The position numbers were made by a program, and so were the translations under genes. Shown here piece by piece: positions 33,285-44,366 of a DNA stretch of 64,000 nt. The stretch is from Silene latifolia (lineage: Eukaryota; Streptophyta; Magnoliopsida; Caryophyllales; Caryophyllaceae). Positions within the stretch are counted from its first letter, which is position 1. The number at the start of each line of letters is the position of its first letter. The notes under the pieces are model-generated. The model was not told where the DNA came from. It ran no database searches and was given only the letters and a program-made list of their open reading frames with translations. Location: NCBI RefSeq assembly GCF_048544455.1, contig NC_133536.1, forward strand, positions 29,514,152-29,578,151. Direction: 5' to 3'.

Positions 33285-34253
33285 CCTGATTGAGGACCGG
33301 TATGAGGCCGACGCGGCAAAGCAGCTCATCCTGAAGGATAATCGAGTCGGGGCAGCCATCCCTTCTCGGCGTCAAGCAAACAGACGCCCGTTTTCCTCCG
33401 CAGTAAGAGGGACCATCGAAGCGTCCATCTTAACTTTACCCCGGGAAACACATCTCTCATATTCTTCCCGGTTCTCACACCGCAAGTAAACAGGGCTCTG
33501 GAAGGACCGAGGCAATGGGTAGTCCTCAGGCACTTGGACGTACACCCACCGCCGTTGCCAGCCCTTACAAGAAGTAAGCTTAGACACGGAGACGAAGCCT
33601 AGCTCCGTCTGCACGCTGTACCACCCCACTTTACCGGGGATTGACGACCGTAGATGATGAAGGCGGCGGAATAAGTTAACCGTCGGGACCTCCCCCCTAA
33701 AGAGACAAAGCCACACAAAGCCGACTATTGTCCTCATGGCCAACGGATGCAGTTGAGCCACAGCGACGTTCATAGCTTTGATGATGGCCATGACGTGTTC
33801 ATTCAAAGGAAACCGGAGCCCATACTCCAGATGCCTGATATGCACGCCGATGTGACCAGGGGGAGGACAACAGACCGCCTAACCCTCCTCAGGGATAATA
33901 ATCTTGTACCCATCACCGAAGGAAAAATGGCCTTCGAAAAGAGTCCCGCCGGAAGAGCTGGCGAATTTATTAGTCCAGTCGCGATCAAGACCAGTTGTGC
34001 AGGCCTCGCCATGATCCGGGACAGACGGCCTCTCAACAACAGAAAGAGTCCTCTCACCATCGAAGGAGTCCTCTCGTCATCATCGCATCATCATCCTCAT
34101 CCTCCCACTCCTCCGTTTGATGGATCAACTACGGGAGAGGGAGACCTAGGACCCCCAAACCTTATCGGGATGGCCTCTAGTATCCCCTCCCCATCAAGAC
34201 GCGACGGGAACCCCCGGGCGCCAAGCGCTAATCCCACAACGTCGTGAAGACAT
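33285..34253 (-). pseudogene. Element C antisense gene, exon 1
   Basis: ATG at 34253-34251 by alignment with D. The N-terminal part is frameshifted. The PF04195-like core is present: CCPPPGHIGVHIRHLEYG, LRFPLNEHVMAIIKAM, VGFVWLCLFRGEVPTVNLF, GWYSVQTELGFVSVSKL. An in-frame TAG precedes CCPPPG at about 33879, exactly where D has one. A further shift near 33375-33350 breaks the C-terminal end. The donor is CAGG/GTGAGT at 33284, as in D. Confidence 0.7.
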
Positions 34254-34430
34254 GATAGCAATGATTATTTAACAAGAGAAGAAAGGAAATTTGTTTGTTT
34301 ACCTTAAAGAAAAACACTCGCCGGAGTAGCAACCCTGAAAATTAGAAGACAAAGAAGGCCTTGGAAGTTTAGAGAGAAGAAAATTTTGGGAGAATGAAAT
34401 TGGTGGCCAATTTCACGGAACAACTGCCCT

Positions 34431-34438
34431 ATTTATAG
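34431..34438 (-). promoter_or_regulatory. TATA box of the element C antisense gene
   Basis: TATAAATAG on the minus strand, about 180 bp from the start codon; position and sequence match element D (19329-19336). Confidence 0.6.
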
Positions 34439-34932
34439 GAAAAAGCCCATAATAAAGGACCAATCAGGGAACAACCCATGAAACGTCAGCCAATCAGCAA
34501 GCAGACACGTGTCGGACATGCGACCACGGAATGTCAATCGTCGCAACAGTTAAACGTCAATCAACGCAACAGTGATCAAGCGTCTTCAACACACCTTTTC
34601 ATATCTCTGCCTATTCATCTTCCTCAAACAAATTCTTAGGTATCGGCTCTCCGCCGGCCACCCGATCAATCATGCTAAGGAGCACCGGCCTGGGGGCAAT
34701 CAAAAGCAACCGGCACTCCCAACCCTGGTCTCGGCCAGCGTCACTTTCTCTTCCACATCGGATGCCCTTTACGCATCCATGCGGAGGGGGGATATATATG
34801 GTACGGCCTAATAAAAACCAGGCCGAGATAGAAGAAGCCGTCTGACGTAAAAATTTCAAAATCACTTTCGCAGAATATACGCTCGGATACATCGGAGCCC
34901 ATACCACGGCATAGACTACGCTGGGGGCAAAT

Positions 34933-35518
34933 TGATGGGGCATATTCTGCACCGCTGACCAAGTCAACATATTGAGCAAGGTCAAAGATATCCACAACAA
35001 GTCAACGACTTAGACAGTCTAACCGATGCAACCCATCGGCCTGTCAACTGGGGTCTCGGCCTGACAACCTGCCAGCCGGGACACATATCCGCGTACTCAT
35101 ATCCAAGACCCTCGGCCGGCCTGCCATAGGTCTATCGGCCGAGGGTAGAACGGTCTTTCCACCTGCTAGCCACTTGGCCACTTGGCCACTACGTGACAAA
35201 AGGTGAAAGCCTATAAATACTCCTCAACCCTCATTGAGGAAAGGATCCACAAATTAACCTAAGAATCACTATTCATCTGGTAATATCTTCCTTATCTCTC
35301 TACAATATACTTAGCCAAGTAACACGCAACTTATCTCTCTAAGTTCACTGACTTGAGCGTCGGAGTGAGTACGCTTGGCACAAAGCCAAGCCCTCAGTTC
35401 GTTCATTGTTGCAGGAGAGGCCGAGAGGAACGATAGAGACGTGAGGAATCCAACTCGAGACATCATTCTACAAGCCACGGGTGGTAACAATACTTGCTCT
35501 GGAATTACACCCGGAACA
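34933..35518 (+). repeat. Element C 3' LTR
   Basis: 586 bp, preceded by purine tract GCTGGGGGCAAAT and followed by TSD AAAAC. Confidence 0.93.
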
Positions 35519-35523
35519 AAAAC

Positions 35524-37821
35524 TTTAATGATTACATGTTTATTACAAATTATCCTACTAAAACTTAGTGTAAAAATAAATACAACTCGTAGCGGAAATT
35601 AAATAAGTGATATAACTACATTTGTGATCTAGACTCCTGCAGGTCCGAAAGCTCACACGCCCAAGCTCCCCATATCCAAATAACTCAAAACCTCGTTATT
35701 TAAATCGCTCCCCATTTAACCGGAAATATTAAATGGTTCACCACAGGATGTCATCAATTAAAGCAGGCATCAATTTTATTTTGACACAGAAGCAAACACG
35801 TCAACCAATGGTTGAGTAGGATAAAATATATTAAAACAACCAATCTTTCACAACTGTCAATATTCCAATCTCAACTGATTCACATGTCACATCTCAACAT
35901 CAACTATCCACGTTATCCACTGAGAGACTAAGCCTGGGGCGATCCAAATACTCACACACGTTATCCACCGAGACTAAGCCTGGGCGGTCAATCACCACTC
36001 ACGTTATCCACCAGAGACTAAGCCTGGGGCCTTCCAATTATCATAAACCATTCCACAATATAATCGTATAAAATATGCACAACTCCCACAACCAACAATA
36101 TAAATCACTCAAGTAACTTAATTGAACAAGGAATCATGAACCAATCACCCTTCCAATAACATCCATGCATTAAACACGAAAAATGATATAGTTGAGTAGA
36201 TTATCCTACCCGCAAGCAAGCACTCCAATTACGCAATCCAAATAAATAAAGCAAATCCAATCCGATTATAATTCTTCACAATTTCCGTCACCTATATAAT
36301 AATAACAATTACAACAATTATAATTACTAACTTTATTTGTTTATTTATTTATTCCTTTTATTCAATTATTCAAATTAATTATTTACTATAATTATTAAAG
36401 GTTTATGATAACTAAAAACCCGATTTAACTACGAACCCGACTCACCCGAGCTAATTAAATAATTAAAACCCGTCACACTACAAACACATACCACCTTAAC
36501 ATGGTTTATAAACCATGGCCAACACCTCTCTTAAAACCCACCAAACCCGACACCACAAGCCACCACAGCCACCACCCAAGCCCGACACCAGACTGCAGAC
36601 TGCCCGACCCCGACAACCACCAACCTCCAGCTCCACCACCACCAGCAACCCAAACAAGCACGCCCTAATCCCCCCGACACCAACAACACCCACCTGACAT
36701 CCCCATAAAACACGCCCAAAACCACCACCTAACGCCACCTTCACCGCCACCTACAACCACCAATCAACTCCCCTATCCTCCCTCGACAATAACCACCCAA
36801 AAACCCCTTAACCCAGACCACCAACAACCCCTTAAATCCCCCCGAAAACCGCATGCCAATTACACGACCTCCTCCCCTGTTTTCCCGTCACCACCGCACA
36901 ACCACCATCTGCCACCATACCAGCACCACCAAAGTGGTCGACTCAACCACCCCAACACAACCCCTCTATACCCAGGTCACGACATAGCCAATTAGGGGTT
37001 CAATTACCCATTCCAATCACCCACAACCAACCCGTATAACCCCCCTGACCAGCCACCTTTAGCTGCCCTAAACGCCACCCTACCACGGTCAATGACGGTC
37101 AACAATGGTCAGGTTATAAACTTGGCAGTCCAATGTCGCTATAGGTTCAATTCCCGAGTCCTATGGTGGTCTATATAAGTCATACTATCGATCTAAAGTT
37201 GCTTGCATGAAAAGAATATAAACCGCTTTAAGCTGAGTTAATTACCTCATGTCGACCAATTGATTTTGTTAATTCTTCTTTCTTTCCGCCTCCTAAAGCT
37301 TCTTCTTTTTATTTGTAATTTATTTATCAGATTTAAGGTGGTATTTATAGTGTAAGATTTAGAGAATACGAGGCCAATTAGGAAATCATGTAACTTTCCT
37401 TATTCTAATTAGTAGTAGGAATTGTCATTATAATTATATCATTATTATTTATCATATACTATAATCCTACCATAACTATGATTTCCTCATATAATACTTA
37501 CTAATTTATTATTGCCATAACTTTATTATTTATTATTATAATCATAATTACCTTGATATATTATTATTAATTCCCGATATAACGATTACACTAATACCAA
37601 TTTAATAAATTTGGCCCATATAATAACAACACACGGTCCAGTCACTCGATCAACAACTAAGCCCAAAGCACAAATATTAGCCAAACCCAATTCCCGACTT
37701 GAATTATTAATTTATTATTTAATTAACGTCTCACTTGTATTTATTATTAGAAATGTCATTTAATCACTCATTAAATTACATAAATTATCCTTATAATTTA
37801 TTAGAAATACGGAGTATTACA
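35524..37821 (-). repeat. Element B 3' LTR, remainder
   Basis: This is the part of the LTR beyond element C. It holds three imperfect 46 bp repeats around 'gagactaagcctggg' (35920-36030), a C/A-rich block (36500-37000) and an AT-rich block ending GGAGTATTACA. Pro/Thr-rich open stretches in the C/A-rich block occur in both LTRs and are not genes. Confidence 0.85.
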
Positions 37822-39505
37822 GTCTTCCCCCCTTAAAATGAACTTCGTCCCGAAGTTCACCCACAACTACCACCACAACATTTATAAACATTCTTACAAC
37901 TAAGCATCTTTCAACACCATCATCCATTTACGATTATCATCCATACCAATCGCATCACAAGGTATCACAACAACAATTCCTAATATTCGTAGTATCACAT
38001 TCCTTCCCCCTAAAAATTAACTTCGTCCTCGAAGTTCGGAATATCAAACAATAGGAACAACCAAACCATTATTGTAACGTCACCAAAACATGAAACACAC
38101 ATTGTAATATAAGACAACTATTATTTCCAACAGAATACCCATTAATGCCTAAAAAAAAAAAAAAATCTTTGATTTAGTTCTAAATAGCAAAACCACAACA
38201 TACAGTATACTCGAACTAACTTTATTTAAACTCAACTATTTCACTTAACTACCGACGAATACGTTGCCAAGATAAATAACAATCTATAACAAAATACAGA
38301 CAATTGTTTAGTTAATCTTTTTTTTTTTTTTAATAATGGTATCTAGCTTAAATATGGATGCAATTACGGTGAACATATATATATATGGCTTAGGGCAACA
38401 CATTCCGCATATCACTAGACATGGTAATCTACTTCACATAATTAACAACATCAAATATAAATGTGCAAGAAATAAGAAACAAAACTTATACTCTTCAAGG
38501 CTAGGAAAACATGTTATCACTCCTAACAATCATTAATATATAATAGCATAACTACTTATTGAGAACATATACTTTTTAGAAAAATAAAGAAAGTTAATAA
38601 ACCATTAAAAAAAAGAATCAAGTCAAAAACTCATAGGATCGATTTATAATGCATTTTACAAACTACTTGATCGAAACAGAAATTTTATAGCAACTTGTCA
38701 GAAACTTAGGTCAACTTGTAAAAATCACCATAAATTGTCAAAATATTTTCTTATAACGTGGCTTACTAATTTAGAAACATACACGAGTCTATTAAACATT
38801 GGCGTTGGAATTATAACAATTAATTACGTAGTTTTTAAATGACAAATTTTACAAAAACATGGCGCGAAAACATCACTGTACATGAACATTTCGACTACTG
38901 TCCACTAAAATATTTATTTCTCCTAAACAGTATATTATTTGAACATGAGACCAGTGGCATATGAAAGCTAACTCATAAAGATATTACTCATAAAATTTGC
39001 ATACGAGAATTTTAAACAGGTAGTAAATGGCAGCCAAAATAATCAAGGGTAAAATTCCGGGAAATCAACTAAAATTACGTTCTTTACAATTTCGAACAAT
39101 TCCCTTAATACTCCACATGTTAATCACACATGCCAACATATTTATCTCATAATCACATGTATATATCAATGCTTAAAACCATATCACATCCCCTCTTCCT
39201 AAAGGCAAAGTTACGTCCCCGTAACCACAGTCATCAATGAAAACAATATTCAAACAAGGCAAACAAAACTATTAAGGCAAACAAACGGTTTTTCATTTTA
39301 GATTACCCCACACTCTCAAATATTCCTCTCAGGGTTACCGGTTCAAAACTGAAAGGGCCGGAAGTTTGGTGTGAGGGGCCCTACTCATCCCAAGCCTTAA
39401 GTGGGCTCCTAACAGTTTCTACCCGGGTTCATTTTATTAGACACATCATATGTTCATTATTGTTCATTGGTTAGGCCTGAGGATCGTTTTGCTCTGATAC
39501 CACTT
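37822..39505 (-). other. Element B internal region (no coding capacity)
   Basis: 1684 bp bounded by the purine tract and the primer-binding site. Two copies of an 'aacttcgtcc-gaagttc' phrase occur (37841 and 38019), typical of the 3' untranslated part of chromoviruses and suggesting an internal deletion derivative. There are no gag or pol remains and only short chance open frames. Confidence 0.7.
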
Positions 39506-41936
39506 TGTAACACCCCCATTTATTCGGGAGCCTTTAGCTAGACATTCCCAAATAAATAGGACCGTTACCATCTCGGTTTCCCGAGGTAGTAGATAACAAA
39601 GTCCAACTCACCAAAGTACTTTAAATTAAAACTTTAATGATTACATGTTTATTACAAATTATCCTACTAAAACTTAGTGTAAAAATAAATACAACTCGCA
39701 GCGGAAATTAAATAAGTGATATAACTACATTTGTGATCTAGACTCCTGCAGGTCCGAAAGCTCACACGCCCAAGCTCCCCATATCCAGCTAACTCAAAAC
39801 CTGTTATTTAAATCTGCTCCCCATTTAACCGGAAATATTAAATGGTTCACCACAGGATGCCATCAATTAAAGCAGGCATCAATTTTATTTTGACACGAAA
39901 GCAAAACACGTCAACCAATGGTTGAGTAGGATAAAATATATTAAAACAACCAATCTTTCACAACTGTCAATATTCCAATCTCAACTGATTCACATGTCAC
40001 ATCTCAACATCAACTATCCACGTTATCCACCAGAGACTAAGCCTGGGGCAGTCCAAATACTCACACACGTTATCCACCAGAGACTAAGCCTGGGGCAGTC
40101 CAATCACCACTCACGTTATCCACCAGAGACTAAGCCTGGGGCCTTCCAATTATCATAAACCATTCCACAATATAATCGTATAAAATATGCACAACTCCCA
40201 CAACCAACAATATAAATCACTCAAGTAACTTAATTGAACAAGGAATCATGAACCAATCACCCTTCCAATAACATCCATGCATTAAACACGAAAACAGATA
40301 TAGTTGAGTAGATTATCCTACCTGGCAAGCAAGCACTCCAATTACGCAATCCAAATAAATAAAGTAAATCCAATCCGATTATAATTCTTCACAATTTCCG
40401 TCACCTATATAATAATAACAATTACAACAATTATAATTACTAACTTTATTTGTTTATTTATTTATTCCTTTTATTCAATTATTCAAATTAATTATTTACT
40501 ATAATTATTAAAGGTTTATGATAACTAAAAACCCGATTTAACTACGAACCCGACTCACCCGAGCTAATTAAATAATTAAAACCCGTCACACTACAAACAC
40601 ATACCACCTTAACATGGTTTATAAACCATGGCCAACACCTCTCTTAAAACCCACCAAACCCGACACCACAAGCCACCACAGCCACCACCCAAGCCCGACA
40701 CCAGCAGCCTACAGTACCCCGACCCCCGACAACCACCAACCTCCAGCTCCACCACCACCAGCAACCCAAACAAGCACGCCCTAATCCCCCCGACACCAAC
40801 AACACCCACCTGACATCCCCATAAAACACGCCCAAAACCACCACCTAACGCCACCTTCACCGCCACCTACAACCACCAATCAACTCCCCTATCCTCCCTA
40901 GACAATAACCACCCAAAAACCTCTTAACCCAGACCACCAACAACCCCTTAAATCCCCCCGAAAACCGCCTGCCAATTACACGACCTCCTCCCCTGTTTTC
41001 CCGTCACCACCGCACAACCACCATCTGCAACCATACCAGCACCACCAAAGTGGTCGACTCAACCACCCCAACACAACCCCTCTATACCCAGGTCACGACA
41101 TAGCCAATTAGGGTTCAATTACCCATTCCAATCACCCACAACCAACCCGTATAACCCCCCTGACCAGCCACCTTTAGCCGCCCTAAACGCCACCCTACCA
41201 CGGTCAATGACGGTCAACAATGGTCAGGTTATAAACTTGGCAGTCCAATGTCGCTATAGGTTCAATTCCCGAGTCCTATGGTGGTCTATATAAGTCATAC
41301 TATCGATCTAAAGTTGCTTGCATGAAAAGAATATAAACCGCTTTAAGCTGAGTTAATTACCTCATGTCGACCAATTGATTTTGTTAATTCTTCTTTCTTT
41401 CCGCCTCCTAAAGCTTCTTCTTTTTATTTGTAATTTATTTATCAGATTTAAGGTGGTATTTATAGTGTAAGATTTAGAGAATACGAGGCCAATTAGGAAA
41501 CCATGTAACTTTCCTTATTCTAATTAGTAGTAGGAATTGTCATTATAATTATATCATTATTATTTATCATATACTATAATCCTACCATAACTATGATTTC
41601 CTCATATAATACTTACTAATTTATTATTGCCATAACTTTATTATTTATTATTATAATCATAATTACCTTGATATATTATTATTAATTCCCGATATAACGA
41701 TTACACTAATACCAATTTAATAAATTTGGCCCATATAATAACAACACACGGTCCAGTCACTCGATCAACAACTAAGCCCAAAGCACAAATATTAGCCAAA
41801 CCCAATTCCCGACTTGAATTATTAATTTATTATTTAATTAACGTCTCACTTGTATTTATTATTAGAAATGTCATTTAATCACTCATTAAATTACATAAAT
41901 TATCCTTATAATTTATTAGAAATACGGAGTATTACA
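39506..41936 (-). repeat. Element B 5' LTR (complete)
   Basis: 2431 bp, TGTAACACCCCC...GGAGTATTACA on the plus strand. Three clean 46 bp tandem units start CGTTATCCACCAGAGACTAAG at 40021, 40068 and 40114. Confidence 0.9.
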
Positions 41937-41941
41937 AATAC

Positions 41942-42576
41942 CATATTCACAATTACCAAAATGCTATCACAATCAAGTAAATCATACACTAACACATCAC
42001 ATATAGCCAATCGAACACAAGACTGAGTAGGAAAACCATATCTTACTCGCAAACTCCAAAATCAATCAACAACACAAAGCTAGAAATGCTCCTCTACGAA
42101 GTCTCCACATAACAATCATAATCAAATAAATACAAATCAAAAACCATCAGCAATTACCTATTTCCCCCAATTCAACCCAATCTAGGGTTTAACCAAAATA
42201 TAAAGATTAATAAAGAGATCGAGACTTACTAAGCAATTAACATGAAACGACGAACTCTGAAATGCTTACGATAATAGGCCTTGCTTTAATGGTGATTAGG
42301 GTGATTAGAAATGAATATAAATGATTTAGGTTTTGGTAAATGACGCTTAGTAACTGACGAAAATGATTTATAATCTCTAATCACCTTAATCAATATCACG
42401 CAAAATTGCCTCCCCTGACCGGGTACTCGGTCAAGTGCATAACGTACTCGACCGCGTACTCGATACTCGGTCGAGTGCTACCATGTCAGTAGCCTGACCA
42501 GAATCCCAACCGATGTACTCGGTCGAGTGCCCTTACTTGACCGAGTAATCAACCATTAGAAACGAGTAGTATTAGA
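41942..42576 (-). repeat. Chromovirus A 3' LTR, inner part
   Basis: It ends at the internal region with the purine tract AAGGAGGGAAGAC (42590-42578). It continues at 25916 after removing element B. It contains a cluster of TACTCGGTCGAGTGC palindromes (42421-42555). Confidence 0.65.
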
Positions 42577-42828
42577 GTCTTCCCTCCTTAAAAACGAACT
42601 TCTTCTTTGAAGTTCAAACTCATACCTGAAAAACACACTAATACTACCCGACACAACACTAACCAATATCAACTAGTACTCAAACGATCACAAAAGACAA
42701 CAAACAACACAAAATACTACCAAACCCGACCTCTAAATATCCCAAAAACATACGCGATCATTTCCTACCTTCTTAGAAAAATAAGGTGACGTCCTCGTAA
42801 CCAAACATACCTGATCAAATAGGTGCGG

Positions 42829-43890
42829 TTACCGATCCTTCATCGCTTCTTCCAGTTCCCACGTGGCTTCTTCAACATCATGGTTAGACCATAGCACTTT
42901 GAGCAAGGTAGTCTCACCATTCCTTGTCTTGCCCACCTTACGATTCAAGATCTTCCTTGGCATCTCCATATAGGTCAAAGCTTCATCCAATTCGATATTC
43001 TCAACCTCTAGCACATGATACGGGGCACTCACATACTTCCGAAGTTAAGACACATGGAATACATTATGCACGCGATCAAGACCTTGTGGCAAAGCTAATA
43101 TATAAGCTACTTCACCAATGCGGTCCAATATCTCATAGGGTCCTATGAATTTTTGGCTCAACTTCCCCCCCCCCCCCTCGCAAAACCTCATCATACCACG
43201 CATAGGTGACACTTTCAAAAGGACTTTGTCACCTACATGGAACTCAATATCTCTACGGTGCAAATAAGCATATCTCTTTTGTTAATCCTAGGGCGCCTTC
43301 ATCTTTTGCCGAATCAAATGTAATTATTCAACCATATCCTGCACCATCTGCGGTCCCAAAACCACCGCCTCTGCACTATCATCCCATAACACTAGACTCC
43401 TGCATTTCCTCCTATAAAGTGGCTCAAATGGTGTCATCCCAATACTCGTATGATAGTTATTGTTATAATAAAACTCTATCAAATAAAGTCGATCCTCCAA
43501 ACTACCACCAAATTCCATCACACAAGCTCGAAGCATGTCCTCCAAAGAATAATGGTCCGCTCAGTTTGGTCATCTATCGCGGGATGAAAGGCCGTGCTCA
43601 TATTTAAGGTTGTCCCCATTAACTTCTTCAACTCTTGCCAAAACCGAGAAATAAACGCGAATCCTTATCTGACACAATATGCAATCTTACCACATTCCTC
43701 TTGTACACATTAGCCAGCTGAACTTTACTCCAAGTATCTTTCATCAGAATAAAGTGAGCTGACTTCGTCAAACGATCGACGATCACCCAAAATCATGTTA
43801 TTACCCTGTTGAGTCTTCGACAAACCCACAATAAAGTCCATAGATATTGATTCCCATTTCCATTCAGGCAGCTCAAGTGATTGAATCTTA
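42829..43890 (-). pseudogene. Chromovirus A integrase and chromodomain
   Basis: Minus strand. The integrase core begins PEWKWESISMDFIVG (about 43875), with DRLTKSAHFILMK-like and IVSDKDSR-like motifs in shifted frames. It continues with LEDMLRACVMEFGGS and FYYNNNYHTSIGMTPFE (43545-43440), and a C-terminal part with FHVGDKVLLKVSPM and KFIGPYEILDRIGEVAY (43240-43110). The chromodomain has PRKILNRKVGK, LLKVLWSNHDVEEATWELE and AMKDR (43032-42829); a TAA then replaces the usual Tyr. Chromodomains direct chromovirus integration to heterochromatin. A run of 13 C at 43165-43177 encodes an unusual Gly stretch. It is truncated near 43890, where a Mutator-type fragment begins. Confidence 0.85.
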
Positions 43891-43894
43891 CCTT

Positions 43895-44215
43895 GCGACG
43901 ATCATCCCCAACTCCCAATCAGTAACAAAGACTGAAGAAGATGCACCTGTATACTTGAGAAGTTCACCCAATCTCTTTAACAACCACGTTTACCCATCTT
44001 CCGACTCAGAAGAAATCAGCACACAAGAAATTAAGAACAAAGATTCACATGGTGTGTCACCAACAACCTCAACGAGTGCCGTCTTGTAAATGTTGATTTT
44101 GTAGGTCGAATCTATGAGTACCATGTGTGGATAAGAACAGAACAACTTTATAACTTCTGGATGAGACATGAAAACATGAGTGAGCAGTGAGCTGCGTTGT
44201 CTCGGGATTTACATC
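43895..44215 (-). pseudogene. Mutator-like (MULE) transposase fragment
   Basis: On the minus strand: MSHPEVIKLFCSYPHMVLID, then STYKINIYKTALVEVVGDTP, then SCVLISSESEDG, a stop, TWLLKRLGELL and VFVTDWELGMI. This order (LIDSTYK with the first catalytic Asp, then VTD.E with the second) is that of the MULE/FAR1-type DDE core. About 100 residues remain. The C-terminal half and ends are missing, and one in-frame TAA is present. The plus-strand open frame at 43847-44089 is its antisense shadow. Confidence 0.75.
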
Positions 44216-44366
44216 ATGTCATTGGACATACTATGCATTTACAGTTAGAGACAACATTTGTTGAGCGGTGATGCGTGCATTTTATATATGGTTTTTACCC
44301 TATATTTACACGTATTTTTGTGTTATCTATGTAGCATCTAGCTACAAATGTCCCCGAATAGTCTAC

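Larger units (their letters stand above)
26049..35518 (+). mobile_element. Tat-lineage Ty3/gypsy element lacking RT (element C)
   Basis: 9470 bp with two 586 bp LTRs (26049-26634, 34933-35518). TSD AAAAC lies at 26044-26048 and 35519-35523; the uninterrupted target is visible in B's other LTR (aaattaaaactttaatg, about 39625-39641). The LTRs differ at only five positions by eye, all transitions. It carries gag-protease, part of the second RNase H, a damaged integrase, a tandem array and the antisense gene. Reverse transcriptase and the first RNase H are deleted. It inserted in B's 3' LTR. Confidence 0.94.
25922..41936 (-). mobile_element. Non-autonomous chromovirus-type LTR element (element B)
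   Basis: LTR 1 is 25922-37821 (2425 bp after removing element C and one TSD copy); LTR 2 is 39506-41936 (2431 bp). TSD AATAC lies at 25917-25921 and 41937-41941. On the minus strand 41936 is the 5' end: TGTAATACTCC, the 5' LTR, then primer-binding site TGGTATCAGAGC (39502-39491, initiator-Met type), a 1684 bp internal region, a purine tract AAGGGGGGAAGAC (37834-37822), then the 3' LTR. There is no gag or pol, so it must have depended on proteins from a relative. Confidence 0.9.

Noticed and set aside
36496..36750. Repeated Gly/Val-rich and Pro/Thr-rich frames at 36.5 kb and 40.6 kb
   Set aside because: They lie in the C/A-rich block of element B LTRs and appear twice only because the LTR is duplicated; no motif.
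39486..39503. tRNA-Met gene fragment
   Set aside because: The TGGTATCAGAGC match is a retrotransposon primer-binding site beside the LTR; no cloverleaf is present. The same holds at 641-660 and 5123-5142.
43847..44089. Plus-strand 80-codon frame as an unknown gene
   Set aside because: The opposite strand gives a clear Mutator-type transposase fragment (LIDSTYK, VTD), so this frame is its shadow.
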